From positions 1-64,000 of the forward strand of contig JAPFBL010000560.1 in NCBI GenBank assembly GCA_026182355.1: 64,000 bases of DNA. The letters run 5' to 3'. Source of the DNA: Hermatobates lingyangjiaoensis (taxonomy: Eukaryota; Arthropoda; Insecta; Hemiptera; Hermatobatidae). This document shows, one piece after another, positions 35,723 through 46,112 of the stretch. The notes beneath the pieces are model-generated. The model ran no database searches. It saw nothing but the letters and a program-made list of their open reading frames with translations, and was not told the DNA's origin. The translations under genes and the position numbers were made by a program. The first letter of the stretch is position 1. Each line of letters opens with the position of its first letter.

Positions 35723-36530
35723 TGATGATGAAAAAAAAAACAAAGCAAAAATAATAATGTTCTTCCAACATTGCAAATATTTGATTGTATGACTGATTAT
35801 ATTTTTAACAATGAAGATTGACTGATCCATTATTTTTTGTTAAATCATCTGATTTGGTACTATTTTTTTTATTTTAATATGAGGGAGGTTATTCCTTAGA
35901 AGTCACTAAAGTGATTACAATGTGCTCATGTTTTATGAATCGTTCTACGTCACTTCCCAGTAAAAAGACGCTCTTCACCTTTGTTTCCTCTATACAGGAT
36001 ACCACTGTGATTAAATCCAGAGATTTTTAATTTAATAAAGTCAAAAAAAAAAAACCCATTCTTATTTAGTCTTATTCTCCCTTAATTGACCAAGACAATT
36101 GCTTCTTAACATTTGACCTTCACAATCCTCCTGTTCTTCTTTCATTCTTATGACGTCTGTCTATCATCTTTTCGTCATGTTCAACATAAAGCCATTGTTC
36201 CATGAAATCCCTTTCTTTAAACCTTCACATTGTGTTCACACGCCCTGAATCAACGTCTAGGGGATAAAATCCTCACATGTTGAATTATTGAAGGAAACCT
36301 CATAAAGTTTAAAAAGAATCACATTTTAATGTTTAAAAATTGATTAAATATTATATTTTCAATTAAAATCATCTATTTATTACGTCCAATATTTTCTACT
36401 CAAAGTATTGAAATAATGACATTATTTCCTTCTTTTTAAAATTTGGGATAAGAATATATACAAACATGCTTTTTTTCTATTGTATTATTAACATTCATAC
36501 CACTGGTTTTTAATTTGGGAGTTTAATTTG
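35723..36530. other. No gene recognised
   Basis: AT-rich intronic sequence of the transporter gene. Nothing beyond short homopolymers. Confidence 0.5.
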
Positions 36531-36573
36531 AACCTGAAGAACTGACCGAGTCACGATAAACTTTAGTTTTGTT

Positions 36574-36575
<2 letters not shown>

Positions 36576-36618
<43 letters not shown>

Positions 36619-36770
36619 ATGATCAAACCACAATAAGAAAATGGGAAAACAAGACTAAGACTACCAAATTGAGTTGGGTTTTTGACCCTGACGAAGACTG
36701 CTTGTTACGGTTGAAAGATCTTAGTCTTGTTTTCCCATTTTCTTTTGTAGTTTGATCATTGTTATTTCAC
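36576..36770. repeat. (TA)n followed by a GAUC-type hammerhead palindrome
   Basis: Alternating TA to 36616, then ATGATCAAACCACAATAAGA as left arm and the complement ending near 36760, then TTATTTCACGTGTTTATGTG and (TA)n again. Confidence 0.8.
36682..36728 (+). ncRNA. Candidate hammerhead ribozyme, helix III AGAUCU
   Basis: CTGACGA at 36688-36694, extra A, helix II GACTG/CGGTT (G-U tolerant), GAA at 36713-36715, AGATCT at 36716-36721, T, AGTC. Helix I is imperfect because GACC replaces the GACT of the intact copy at 58164. Confidence 0.5.
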
Positions 36771-36789
36771 GTGTTTATGTGAAATCTTT

Positions 36790-36960
36790 ATATATATATA
36801 TATATATATCGGTGTATACTGGCAGCAAGTCTTCTTTTAAACAAGTGTTGTTAAAAAGCACAGCGGCTTCAGAATTAATAATCTTCTTAGAAAGATGTTC
36901 TATTTGCCTTATTATTTTCTTGTAATTCACTGGTAGCTCAAAAATTAATCTACCTAATTC
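36790..36960 (-). pseudogene. PLE N-terminal ORF fragment
   Basis: The minus-strand frame includes IRQIEHLSKKIINSEAAVLF followed by NNTCLKEDLLPVYTDI, then (TA)n. It is one of the longest N-terminal pieces and shows the KIINSEAAVLFN block shared with 40540 and 53815. Confidence 0.6.
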
Positions 36961-37057
36961 CATAACAAGAATAGCAAAACAATCTTGAAGAAAACTAATG
37001 AAACAAACTGTATTTGACACTACACAAACACAAACCGGGTTAAAAAACTAAAGGGAA

Positions 37058-37094
37058 ACAAGCTTTCGGCCACTTTGGCCTTCATCAGGTAAAC
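37058..37094 (-). ncRNA. Candidate hammerhead ribozyme, helix III AGCU
   Basis: On the minus strand: CTGATGA (complement of 37082-37088), extra A, a 4-bp GGCC/GGCC helix II, GAA, AGCT, T, then GT, which pairs with AC just before the core. It lies 3' of the PLE endonuclease remnant at 37186-37575 on the same strand, the position expected for a PLE 3' hammerhead. Confidence 0.65.
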
Positions 37095-37185
37095 AGTAAA
37101 CAATAAAACGAAACAATTAAAACATAAACCAAAAATTAACAACAAACTAAATTAGCACAGTTCAAATAGTGGCAGCGTTTAACTG

Positions 37186-37575
37186 TCAAAGCAGAGCTAC
37201 ATGCGCGCACCCACGCGTTAGACAGTTGAACCACCCCAGCACTTCTCGCCTTCGACAGGTCCGAACAAATTTTATTCTAGGTTCGAAGGTCCTAGAACTC
37301 GAGATGACGAAGATGTCACTGATTTGAGAGTTCAGCGCGGGGCACAAATCTTTGATTAATAAAGCCTCTAGTATTAGTAGCCTGCCTCTATCACTGTTTC
37401 CAGCCAAAACTGAGGTTCCCTCTACTAGCATATTTCTAGTGAGGGCACCTCCGTGTTCTTTCTTAACATGGTCCTTAGGGGCTCCTGTGGAGAGATGGAG
37501 GGTTAGACGCCTCGACAGCTTCGTTGTTGTCATACCGACGTAGGTAGAAGGAAGGGCTGCACAGTTCCCTTGAGT
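37186..37575 (-). pseudogene. PLE GIY-YIG C-terminal remnant
   Basis: The minus-strand frame begins CAALPSTYVGMTTTKLSRRL, then has LSTGAPKDH, LTRNMLVEGTSVL and LLILEALLIKDLCPALNSQ, the conserved order of the GIY-YIG module and tail in Penelope-like elements. The reverse transcriptase is absent; upstream is (TA)n at about 37585. Confidence 0.75.
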
Positions 37576-37674
37576 ACATGAAAACTATATATATATATAT
37601 ATATATTTTCACTTGATAAACGGAAAGACGATCCAAACTGTTATATATACATATATATATCTTCACATAATTAA

Positions 37675-37995
37675 ACGAAACACGATCTAAACTGGACTCA
37701 ATACGAGTTTAAAATTCATGAAGAGTAACAGACAGAGTAAGGAAACACACTTACAGACTCAAATTTTCGAGTAATCCGTCTTCAGGAGAAAAGAGAAAGG
37801 GAGACCAAGCATGTTGTAGACGCAACGGCAAGTAACCCGTTGGGTTTGGTTACTTGCCGTTGTGTCTACAACATGCTTGGTCTCCCTTTCTCTTTTCTCC
37901 TGAAGACGGATTACCCGAAAATTTGAGTATGTGAGTGCTTTCTTACTCTGTGTGTTACTCTTCTTGAATTTTGAACTCATACACACACACACATA
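37675..37995. repeat. Head-to-head hammerhead palindrome
   Basis: The arms share CAAATTTTCG(A/G)GTAATCCG, AGAGAAAGGGAGACCAAGCA and ACGGCAAGTAACC about a centre near 37845. A (CA)n/(TA)n tract lies at the right edge. Confidence 0.8.
37893..37930 (+). ncRNA. Candidate hammerhead ribozyme, helix III AAUU (second subfamily)
   Basis: CTGAAGA at 37900-37906, extra C, a weak GG/CC helix II, GAA at 37917-37919, AATT, T, then GAG pairing with CTC before the core. The same subfamily recurs on the minus strand at about 50100-50150. Confidence 0.5.
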
Positions 37996-38224
37996 TATAT
38001 ATATGGTATATGATCAAACCACAATATGAAATGAAAAAAAAAGACTAAGATCTTTCAACCAGAACAAGTGGTTTGCGTCAGAGTCAAAAACTCAACTGAA
38101 ACTCAACATCATGGTGAGAAATCGAAAGGAGTGGGAGGGAATAGTGGTATGTTAAAAGGGTGTAAAGTGCAGGAAAAGACAAATGACCAGAGAGCGATGT
38201 TTGGGGAAACAAAGGAATGCAGTA

Positions 38225-38390
38225 AAAAATAGTAAAAAAACTATCCGCTAGCTGTCAACCTTCTTAGATGAGTCTATTGCCCTCGTAACGAAAGTATCAA
38301 GTTTAAAAGACTTTTCAAACTTGAATCTTTCTTGACGAGGGCAATAGCCTCATCTAAGAGGTTGACATCTAGCGGATTGTTTTTTTGCTT
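38225..38390. repeat. Palindromic repeat
   Basis: The arms share ATCCGCTAG, TGTCAACCT, TAGATGAG and TATTGCCCTCGT with their complements, about a centre near 38305. A GAUC-type unit (38008-38098) precedes it. It has the same architecture as the hammerhead palindromes, but no intact core was found. Confidence 0.6.
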
Positions 38391-38399
38391 TTTCTTACT

Positions 38400-39162
38400 G
38401 TATTCCTTTCGTTTACCAATGTCTTATAACAAATAAAATAATTACATCCAAACTTAAAGAAATGATACTTATTGATTTAAATGTAAACAACACAAAACAT
38501 CAGTTGAAGCTTAAAAACTTTTAACTATAAGTATTATGTTTACTTATAGTAAAGTTGAGTGTATGCCAATCTTTTAATTTTTTTTTATCACCTTTATTTA
38601 CAGGTATACAACTACGCATATTATGCGTAACAGACATATGTAGTAATAGATTACACGATGACATCGATGCACATGAGCAAAGAATGAAACCCACTGGTTC
38701 AACTTCTCACTTTGTTTTTTTTTTTTTTTTTAAAGTATATAATTGTAATAGTAAATCCCTGGGCCATTTTCTCTTGAGTCGTCTTGGGGGATTCTGGGAA
38801 GGTGAGAAGGAAGCAAGGATTCGTACAAATGGATTTGGGTGAGAGGAAAGGTTGTTGTGAAATGACTTATAACGATCAGAGGCAAGATTTTGGATGAATG
38901 GAATTTTTAGGTCTTTATGAAGGGTGTAGTTTTTGACTTAATACGGAGCATTTGTGATAGTATGGAGGATTTTAGATTGCAATGATTGTATTCTATGAAT
39001 ATTGGAGGCCAATCTAGAATTCTTTTTTATTGTTATTAGGTAATTTTTTTTTCTTATAGTTAAAATTTGAAAATAAAAATTAAGATGTTACTGAATATTT
39101 TTTTTTGTTTTTGTAAAAATGTTATGATTTAGTTTTAAAATGTTGATTTTGTTTTTGTTGAG
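38400..39162. other. Intron; dispersed repeat fragments
   Basis: 38523-38575 matches an end (ACTTATAGTAAAGT) of the element at 55240-56880. 38660-38850 shares GAGCAAAGAATGAAACCCAC and TCGTCTTGGGGGATTCTGGG with a reverse copy at 61600-61740. The intron ends at GAG|GTGG. Confidence 0.5.
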
Positions 39163-39401
39163 GTGGTTAGTTTAGGAGCGGTGGGGGCCACGGTGTTTCC
39201 TCGAGCTCAATTCGTATTTGAGTGCGTCACACACATCTTCTTCATGATGACGCTCTACCATATGTTCTGCCTGGTCATCAACTACGCAGGCGGTGAAACT
39301 GGCTACATAGCTCTCCTGGAAGAAAAAGCACTGGACTCGAGAGTTGGACCCTGTTGTTGTTGGCCTTGCTGCTTCTTCCTCCCCGCTATACCACTCTCTA
39401 A
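39163..39401 (+). CDS. SLC51A-like: OSTalpha-like transporter, exon with TM2 end, TM3 and Cys-rich motif
   Basis: The acceptor AG is at 39161-39162 and the frame enters in phase 0. It reads VVSLGAVGATVFPRAQFVFE, then THIFFMMTLYHMFCLVINY, then GGETGYIALLEEKALDSRVG and PCCCWPCCFFLPAIPLS. The order matches SLC51A: helix 2 ending in PR, helix 3, a GG-x-(E/K) turn, and the GPCCC-x-PCC cluster, a likely palmitoylation motif characteristic of the family. The donor is CTCTAA|GTAATG at 39402, leaving phase 2. Joined to the exon ending at 26045 it restores a continuous TM2. Confidence 0.93.
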
Positions 39402-39676
39402 GTAATGATAAAATTCACAGCTAACTTTCACCAATCAAACGGTTTTATTCTTTAAAATCACGCTTTTAATAACTCAATTCAGAAGTAATCATATTCAAGG
39501 AAAAATTAAGTTTCCACATAAAAAAAAGAGTTTAATGGTTTACATCTGCACTATTTGAGATGTAAAGCTGAAGAAGAGCACTAAGTGTTCGAAACTAGAT
39601 GTTATTTTTTATATTAAACTCATTTTTGTGTGGAAATGTAATTTTTGATATACCCCTATATGAGTAAATACCACAC
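39402..39676. other. Intron start with degenerate hammerhead unit
   Basis: CTGAAGAAGAGCAC...GTGTTCGAAACTAGATG at about 39567-39603 has core and helix II, but helix III is no longer self-complementary. Confidence 0.5.
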
Positions 39677-39917
39677 TATAAAAGATCGCACAAGTAATAA
39701 ATGCAAACATAATTATTTTAAGAAGGAATTATTTCTTTATTATTTAATGATAAAAATATTATTACAATATTTATGGTTTATTAAAAGAATAATTTACACA
39801 ATAACAGATCGCACAAGTAAAAAAGCAAACATAATTATTTTAAGAAGGAATTATTTCTTTATTATTTAATGATAAAAATATAATTACAATTTTTATGGTT
39901 TATTAAAAGAATAATTT
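39677..39917. repeat. Tandem duplication of about 118 bp
   Basis: Two head-to-tail copies start ATAAAAGATCGCACAAGTAA and ATAACAGATCGCACAAGTAA-like and share AAGGAATTATTTCTTTATTA. Confidence 0.85.
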
Positions 39918-39920
39918 ATA

Positions 39921-39952
<32 letters not shown>

Positions 39953-40140
39953 TATATTATATATATATGAACACGTGAAATAACAATCAATGATCAAACC
40001 ACAATAAGAAATGGGAAAACAAGACTAAGATCTTTCAACCGTATCAAGCGGTCTTTCTCAGAGTCAAAAACCCAACTGATGCATTTCGTTTGTGGTTTGA
40101 TCATTGATTGTTATTTCACTTGTTCATGTGAAGTATATAT
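39918..40140. repeat. (TA)n and GAUC-type unit
   Basis: A TA tract to 39968, then ATGAACACGTGAAATAACAA, ATGATCAAACCACAATAAGA and a damaged hammerhead on the minus strand (TTTCTCAG in place of TTCGTCAG). A partial right arm ends at 40135. Confidence 0.65.
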
Positions 40141-40144
40141 ATAT

Positions 40145-40395
40145 ATGGACAAATACAGTTCAATGTACATAAAGAAACATAGAGAAATTAAAAACACAAA
40201 CTTACAGTCTCTAATTTTCGGTTGAACCGTCTTCAGGAGAGATAAGAGAGGGAAACCAAGCGCACTGGTACAGAGACGGTTGGAGACTCTGTACCAGTGC
40301 GCTTGGTTTCCCTCTCTTATCTCTCCTGAAGATGGTTCAACCGAAAATTAGAGACTGTAAGTTTGTGTTTTTAATTTCTCTATGTTTCTCTTATG
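40145..40395. repeat. Head-to-head palindrome with AAUU hammerheads
   Basis: Near-perfect inverted arms of about 120 bases, essentially the same unit as 24045-24335, including the centre ACGGTTGGAGACTCTGTACC. Confidence 0.85.
40317..40357 (+). ncRNA. Candidate hammerhead ribozyme, helix III AAUU
   Basis: CTGAAGA at 40326-40332, extra T, GGTTCAACC helix II, GAA, AATT, A, GAGA pairing with TCTC upstream. Extra base differs (T here, C at 24232), so it is variable rather than fixed. Confidence 0.55.
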
Positions 40396-40400
40396 TACAT

Positions 40401-40401
<1 letters not shown>

Positions 40402-40437
<36 letters not shown>

Positions 40438-40480
40438 CAATGTACATAAAGAAACATCATATATATATATTACATATATA

Positions 40481-40537
<57 letters not shown>
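40402..40537. repeat. (TA)n microsatellite, interrupted
   Basis: Alternating TA with a short insertion (AATCAATGTACATAAAGAAA near 40434), itself a scrap of the preceding palindrome. Confidence 0.9.
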
Positions 40538-40539
<2 letters not shown>

Positions 40540-40612
40540 TATAAATAGGCAGCAGATCCTCTTTTAAACAGGTATCATTAAAATTAACCGCAGTCTCGGC
40601 ATTCACGATCTT
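40538..40612 (-). pseudogene. PLE N-terminal ORF fragment
   Basis: The minus strand reads IVNAETAVNFNDTCLKEDLL then PIYTNI, and enters (TA)n at exactly the same codon as the copies at 36790 and 53935. Confidence 0.65.
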
Positions 40613-41149
40613 AAGACTGAGAGATTCGATCCTAGTTGTCCAAGTGACATGTTAAATTAAAATCGATGACTCATGCTTAGTCATTGCTATTAATAGATTA
40701 AAAGGATTAGTACAGGTTAATATAAAGAGAAGGTCAAAGGTCAATAGTGAACAAGAAACAAGCGGTTAGAATAAAAGAGTTGAAAGGTCAACGGTATAAC
40801 TGGACTAATAGAGAATAAATAGATTAAGAATATTAAAGTAAATATATATATAGTACAAAATATATTTGTTTTTAGTCATTATAAATTATTATTACTAATT
40901 ACTACTTACTTGTAACCAACTAAACATTAATATCTAATAGCAATATTGAATCTGTTAATTTGAGACCAATTTTAATAATAAATATAAAAATGTTATCTTT
41001 TATAATATTAGATTTTAATATTTCGGGTGGGTCAGCCGTAAAATTTAATGACTCATTCCGAAAAGACAATCTAATAAGATTGTATTGGATTTTTTGTATG
41101 ATCCAGAAGTAAAGAAAATGTACCTAATGTAGAATAGTTATACATAATA
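40613..41149. other. No gene recognised
   Basis: AT-rich intron sequence without recognisable repeat ends. Confidence 0.45.
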
Positions 41150-41209
41150 TTGTTGTTATTAGTACAGAGGGTGTTAGTGGCAATAACAAAAAAAAAAAAT
41201 TGTTACCTA

Positions 41210-41410
41210 TGTGTCGATTGTACGTCCAGAGGAGAAAAGGACGCTGAGCTTCTTCGTCTGTACCAAGTGGGAGCAGCAACGCAGCAAACTGAAAAGAATT
41301 ATAGCTGTTACTCAGGAGCCGATACTCGAGAAACTCTGGTAGAAAAAATCATTAAATATGAGACCATATGGAGACATGTAACAAGTTTTGTGAACATTGT
41401 TCTCTATTAA
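41210..41410 (+). other. Open frame of uncertain status
   Basis: The frame reads CVDCTSRGEKDAELLRLYQV, then ETLVEKIIKYETIWRHVTSF. The composition is protein-like and the last part faintly resembles a MADF-type start, but it is not needed by the transporter gene and its phase does not fit between the flanking exons. It is either a decayed transposon ORF or chance. Confidence 0.2.
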
Positions 41411-41455
41411 AAGAACAATTTATAGAAGGTAATATAAGTGCCGTAGCTTACATGA

Positions 41456-41605
41456 TACCGCCTTTTTCCGAAAATAAGACATCCTCTGAAAATAAGCCCT
41501 AGCGTGATTTTCGGGACTTTTTGGACTATAATCAGTCCCCCGAAAAATAAGCCCAGATTAAAATAATGTGAAAAATATAATTTTTTAATGAATACTATTG
41601 AACTT
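41456..41605 (+). mobile_element. MITE left part
   Basis: Starts TACCGCCTTTTTCCGAAAAT and contains CTGAAAATAAGCCCTAGCGT. The complementary terminus (TTATTTTCGGAAAACGACGG then TA) lies at 46194, beyond the PLE; see that entry. Confidence 0.55.
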
Positions 41606-41864
41606 GTCCTAATATTTCGGAGAATCCTTTTGGAACAAAATATTCCCAGAAATTCCTTCTTTACCTAGTTAGTTTCAAGCAGTCTACTTAGACAAGAAAT
41701 ATTCATTTAACGATAGCTATATTGCAAGACGTGAGAGATTCAGACCAATGATTCTACACGAAATGGATTTGGAGGAAAATCAGAGCGGAATTCAAAATTT
41801 GATAATTTATCACGATGTTCTAGAAGATGACATGATATAGATATATATAGATGATATATATATA

Positions 41865-42050
41865 TAGAAAACGCCCTAATAAAAGGCTTTTCTAAGAGCT
41901 TAGTCAACACTAGTCCAGGCCTTTTGAAATTAGATGAATTTCTAATTGAAGGACTCGTTAAACAAATCAAGACTATTTCGACTGTAATAGGGAAATATAC
42001 TGTCAATGATGCCAATCTTAATCCAACTTTAAATCAAAATTCATAACCTG
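41865..42050 (+). pseudogene. PLE C-terminal tail remnant
   Basis: The frame reads ENALIKGFSKSLVNTSPGLL, KLDEFLIEGLVKQIKTISTV, and closes with a stop near 42043. It is clearly homologous to the minus-strand frame at 59493-59675. A hammerhead follows 20 bases later, as at other PLE 3' ends. Confidence 0.6.
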
Positions 42051-42069
42051 CCTACAACTTGTATTCACT

Positions 42070-42107
42070 TGCTCTCTGACGAAGTGAAAACGAAAGGCCT
42101 CAGAGCG
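42070..42107 (+). ncRNA. Candidate hammerhead ribozyme, helix III AGGCCU
   Basis: GCTCT at 42071-42075 pairs with AGAGC at 42102-42106 (5-bp helix I). Between them: CTGACGA at 42076-42082, extra A, a 2-bp GT/AC helix II, GAA, self-complementary AGGCCT at 42095-42100, and C as the residue before the cut. The same family occurs at 58674. Confidence 0.65.
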
Positions 42108-42217
42108 ACTATCTTCATTCATTTGTGGTGAGTTACCAGAATATATATATATATATATATATTATATATAAAATAAAATAAAAAACGAAGGAAACACACA
42201 GAAAGACACAGACATAA

Positions 42218-42258
42218 CTCACATCGATATTTCGACAATCGTCGTCATCAGGAGGTGC
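42218..42258 (-). ncRNA. Candidate hammerhead ribozyme, left PLE arm
   Basis: Mirror of the motif at 45768-45810: CTGATGA is the complement of 42245-42251, followed by an extra C, GAC/GTC helix II, GAA, AUAU, C. Confidence 0.6.
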
Positions 42259-42524
42259 GAAGAGCGAAGAGTCCCGCAGGAAGACAGGGCGGTACTGAAC
42301 TGGAGACCGCAGCCAGTACCCCACCACTTACCACCAAGCGGGGAAAGGGAGGGAAGGAAATGAAGAGCAAAATTAAGACGTAAAAGGAACGAGTAAAAAT
42401 TAAAACTATAAAAAATTATAAAAAAGTAGATAAATCAAACTAAAATTAATAAAGAAAAAATAATAAATAAAAAATAAAATAAAAAATAAATAATAAATAA
42501 ATAAATAAATAAATCATAAATAAA

Positions 42525-43430
42525 TTATCGGTTGAGGTTGAGTCCGGGGGAAGAGCGAGCATCAAGTAAGCATATGTATGCCTCCTCTGCAGCTCTTAGG
42601 GTAACTTTATTGTTGGATTCGGGGATCTGTTTCAGGATCTGAACCCTGAAACAGTCATTGAAACTGAGCCCATGCGAGTTCGCATGGATGGCTACAGGAT
42701 AGTTACTGCGTTGACCGACTGAAGCCCTATGACCATTCATACGAAGGCTCAACTTATTGGAAGTTAAGCCAACGTAAAAGGAGTCACACTGAGTGCAATC
42801 CAGTCGGTAAACACAGTTGCACGAGGTACAGGAGGAATTGACCTGAACTGGGTAGGAACGATGGTGGAGAGGGGAATCAAAGGAAGGATTAGGATTAACA
42901 ATCAGGCAAGTTTGACAGCCACGGCGTCCACATTGTTTCATTCCAGGAACAGGATTGGAAGGCTGAGGGGAAATATGGGAAAAAATGCTTTTTAGATTGG
43001 CAGGTTTACGGTAGGAAATAGAAGGGGGGTGATTAAAGATGGAAGAAGTAGAAGTAGAAGTAGACAGAATCGGAAAAGACTCCTTAATAATAGCACGAAG
43101 CTTATAAGCGCCAGGGAAGTAGGTTGTCAGGAAGAAGGAAGTATTACTTCTATCCTTCTTGGGTCTGGGTTGGTGGGAGATGTCAGCCGGTAAAACACGA
43201 CTATCAATGAAGGAGCGAGGATAGCCTCGTTCAGAAAATTTGTCCTTTAAGAGGTTAAGGTGATGTCTGCGATCTTGGAGATTATTGCAGATATTGTGAA
43301 TACGGAGGGACAAGGATCGAGGTATAGACTTTTTAACATGGGATGGATGGCAACTATTGTAATGGAGGTACTGTTGGGAGTTGGTGGGTTTTATATGTAC
43401 GGAAGTCAAGAAGTGTCCATTGTCTAAAGT
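42525..43430 (-). pseudogene. PLE ORF 3' half in the inverted arm, frame open
   Basis: About 300 residues from LDNGHFLTSVHIKPTNSQQY through the zinc-finger-like CGRRGCQTC and the GIY-YIG module (FYVGLTSNKLSLRMNGHRAS) to a stop. It has no reverse transcriptase of its own. Unlike the right arm, it has six instead of seven identical bases in the homopolymer equivalent to 45043-45049, so the frame is uninterrupted. Confidence 0.8.
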
Positions 43431-45502
43431 CAATTTTTGGAGTTCCAAGGACAAAAGCTCCGGTGATACAACTTCTAAAGTTCACACTTCCCTCAAGCGC
43501 TTTAAACCTCTATCTTCCCACGAACCACCTCCACTTTCTGCATCACATCCTCTCGAACTCTTCATCTCCTCTATTGTCCGCAGATGTTCTAATCCTGCCT
43601 TCCTCAGAAGCCTATCTCCCCCGGATAACCTCACCATTCCTGAGAGAAAAGCGATTAGCAGTTTGAAAAGAGACAGCTCCCTCCTTATCATGCCAGCTGA
43701 TAAAGGTTCCTCTGTAGTCCTCATGGACCGTTCTGTCTACCACCGTGAGGCAATGAAACAACTCTCTAACTCATCCTTTTATCAACAGCTTTCTTCCAAC
43801 CCTATTCCTCTTTTCCTGAAGAACTTAGTTTCTCTTCTTAATAACAGTGCTGTGTGTGAGGGCCTTTCTCCCCAGGATATTGACACCCTCATTCCCTCAA
43901 ATCCCCGATGTCCTGTTTTCTACCTGCTCCCTAAAGTCCACAAGCCCTTCAACATGCCTGACTCCCCTCCCCCCGGTAGACCTATCGTTTCCAGTTATGG
44001 CTGCCTTACAGAAAGACTTTCCGCCTTCATTGATCACTTCCTACAGCCTCTAGTTCGGAACCAACCTTCTTTCTGCAAAGACACTTTCCACTTTCTCCAA
44101 ATTCTTAAAAATCTTTCTCTTCCCTCTACCCTTGATCATCCTCTTCTCATGGTTGCCATGGACGTCACTTCTCTCTATACTTCAATCATTCATTCTGAAG
44201 GTCTGGACGCTCTGCGATACTTTCTTGATGGCAGAACTGCACCCCTTAATCCTTCCACATCCTTTCTTGTCTCTTTGGCTGATTTCGTGCTACAGCATAA
44301 TGTCTTTCAGTTTGAGGGTCGTTATTATCTTCAAACCAGAGGCACAGCTATGGGTACGATTATGGCCCCTTCTTACGCTAATCTTTTCATGGCCAAATTA
44401 GAGCAGGATTTCCTGGCCACCTGTCAACTTCTTCCACTCCTTTATCTCCGTTTTATTGATGATATTTTCTTCATTTGGCCCCATGGCAAACATAACTTAG
44501 AACTTTTCCTACACTCCTTTCAAAATTTCTGCCCCTCCATCACTTTCACTTACGACATCTCCAACAGACTTATCACCTTTCTTGACGTTGACGTTACTTT
44601 AGACAATGGACACTTCTTGACTTCCGTACATATAAAACCCACCAACTCCCAACAGTACCTCCATTACAATAGTTGCCATCCATCCCATGTTAAAAAGTCT
44701 ATACCTCGATCCTTGTCCCTCCGTATTCACAATATCTGCAATAATCTCCAAGATCGCAGACATCACCTTAACCTCTTAAAGGACAAATTTTCTGAACGAG
44801 GCTATCCTCGCTCCTTCATTGATAGTCGTGTTTTACCGGCTGACATCTCCCACCAACCCAGACCCAAGAAGGATAGAAGTAATACTTCCTTCTTCCTGAC
44901 AACCTACTTCCCTGGCGCTTATAAGCTTCGTGCTATTATTAAGGAGTCTTTTCCGATTCTGTCTACTTCTACTTCTACTTCTTCCATCTTTAATCACCCC
45001 CCTTCTATTTCCTACCGTAAACCTGCCAATCTAAAAAGCATTTTTTTCCCATATTTCCCCTCAGCCTTCCAATCCTGTTCCTGGAATGAAACAATGTGGA
45101 CGCCGTGGCTGTCAAACTTGCCTGATTGTTAATCCTAATCCTTCCTTTGATTCCCCTCTCCACCATCGTTCCTACCCAGTTCAGGTCAATTCCTCCTGTA
45201 CCTCGTGCAACTGTGTTTACCGACTGGATTGCACTCAGTGTGACTCCTTTTACGTTGGCTTAACTTCCAATAAGTTGAGCCTTCGTATGAATGGTCATAG
45301 GGCTTCAGTCGGTCAACGCAGTAACTATCCTGTAGCCATCCATGCGAACTCGCATGGGCTCAGTTTCAATGACTGTTTCAGGGTTCAGATCCTGAAACAG
45401 ATCCCCGAATCCAACAATAAAGTTACCCTAAGAGCTGCAGAGGAGGCATACATATGCTTACTTGATGCTCGCTCTTCCCCCGGACTCAACCTCAACCGAT
45501 AA
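43431..45502 (+). pseudogene. PLE reverse transcriptase / GIY-YIG ORF, one frameshift, 5' truncated
   Basis: RT landmarks in order: LLIMPADKGSSVVLMDRSVY, FYLLPKVHKPFN, GRPIVSSYG, MDVTSLYTSI, RGTAMGTIMAPSYANLFMAK and the catalytic YLRFIDDIFFIW (about 44447). Next come CGRRGCQTC and a GIY-YIG nuclease (SFYVGLTSNKLSL, near 45250). The natural N-terminus is missing: the frame emerges from the inverted-arm junction at 43430. A run of seven T near 45043-45049 shifts the frame, so the C-terminal part is read separately (45086-45502). RT and nuclease would be joined in an active element. No intact single protein is present. Confidence 0.88.
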
Positions 45503-45767
45503 TTTATTTATGATTTATTTATTTATTTATTTATTATTTATTTTTTATTTTATTTTTTATTTATTATTTTTTCTTTATTAATTTTAGTTTGATTTATCTA
45601 CTTTTTTATAATTTTTTATAGTTTTAATTTTTACTCGTTCCTTTTACGTCTTAATTTTGCTCTTCATTTCCTTCCCTCCCTTTCCCCGCTTGGTGGTAAG
45701 TGGTGGGGTACTGGCTGCGGTCTCCAGTTCAGTACCGCCCTGTCTTCCTGCGGGACTCTTCGCTCTT

Positions 45768-45810
45768 CGCACCTCCTGATGACGACGATTGTCGAAATAT
45801 CGATGTGAGT
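45768..45810 (+). ncRNA. Candidate hammerhead ribozyme, PLE 3' end, helix III AUAU
   Basis: CTGATGA at 45776-45782, extra C, helix II GAC(45784-45786)/GTC(45791-45793), GAA at 45794-45796, ATAT at 45797-45800, C, then GATGTG, which can pair with CACCTC upstream apart from one mismatch. It lies about 270 bases after the ORF stop. Confidence 0.65.
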
Positions 45811-45884
45811 TATGTCTGTGTCTTTCTGTGTGTTTCCTTCGTTTTTTATTTTATTTTAAAAAAGTCCGCTGGACCGTTTCTTTT

Positions 45885-45887
45885 AAT

Positions 45888-45926
<39 letters not shown>

Positions 45927-46112
45927 AACTATATTGACAGAAAGAACACTCAGAAATGAAACAGAAACTCACTACTATATTTTGATGTCCTCGTCATCAG
46001 GAAGATAGAAACGAGTCGCTCCACAGGTAGACAACGACTCCTGCGACCAACGACTTTTATATATATATAAGTATTAAACAGAAATAAATAAATATACTTA
46101 TAGCATTTGAAG
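45885..46112. repeat. (TA)n and degenerate PLE unit
   Basis: After TA repeats (to 45922), the minus strand has CTGATGACGAGGACATC followed by AAAA where GAA is expected. The unit is a relative of the PLE hammerheads with a lost core base. Confidence 0.5.

Larger units (their letters stand above)
42171..45858 (+). mobile_element. Penelope-like retroelement with 1.26-kb inverted arms
   Basis: The + strand carries reverse transcriptase and GIY-YIG coding (43431-45502). The segment 44596-45858, holding the C-terminal half of the ORF and the 3' region, is repeated in inverted orientation at 42171-43430. Breakpoint: ACTTTAGACAATGG is the last shared string on both sides. Hammerheads lie near both outer ends. 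Such 5'-truncated copies with an inverted partial copy are typical of PLEs. The two arms are nearly identical, so the insertion is young. (TA)n tracts lie just outside both ends (42141-42165 and 45890-45922). Confidence 0.9.

Noticed and set aside
38555..38842. 95-residue frame upstream of the 39163 exon
   Set aside because: It is built from a dispersed repeat that also occurs reversed at 61600-61740 and from poly-T. It does not join the transporter in phase.
41150..41410. Exon of the transporter between 39401 and 48439
   Set aside because: The exons at 39401 and 48439 already join in phase and give the continuous TM3-Cys motif-TM4 order. An extra 60 residues here has no counterpart in the family.
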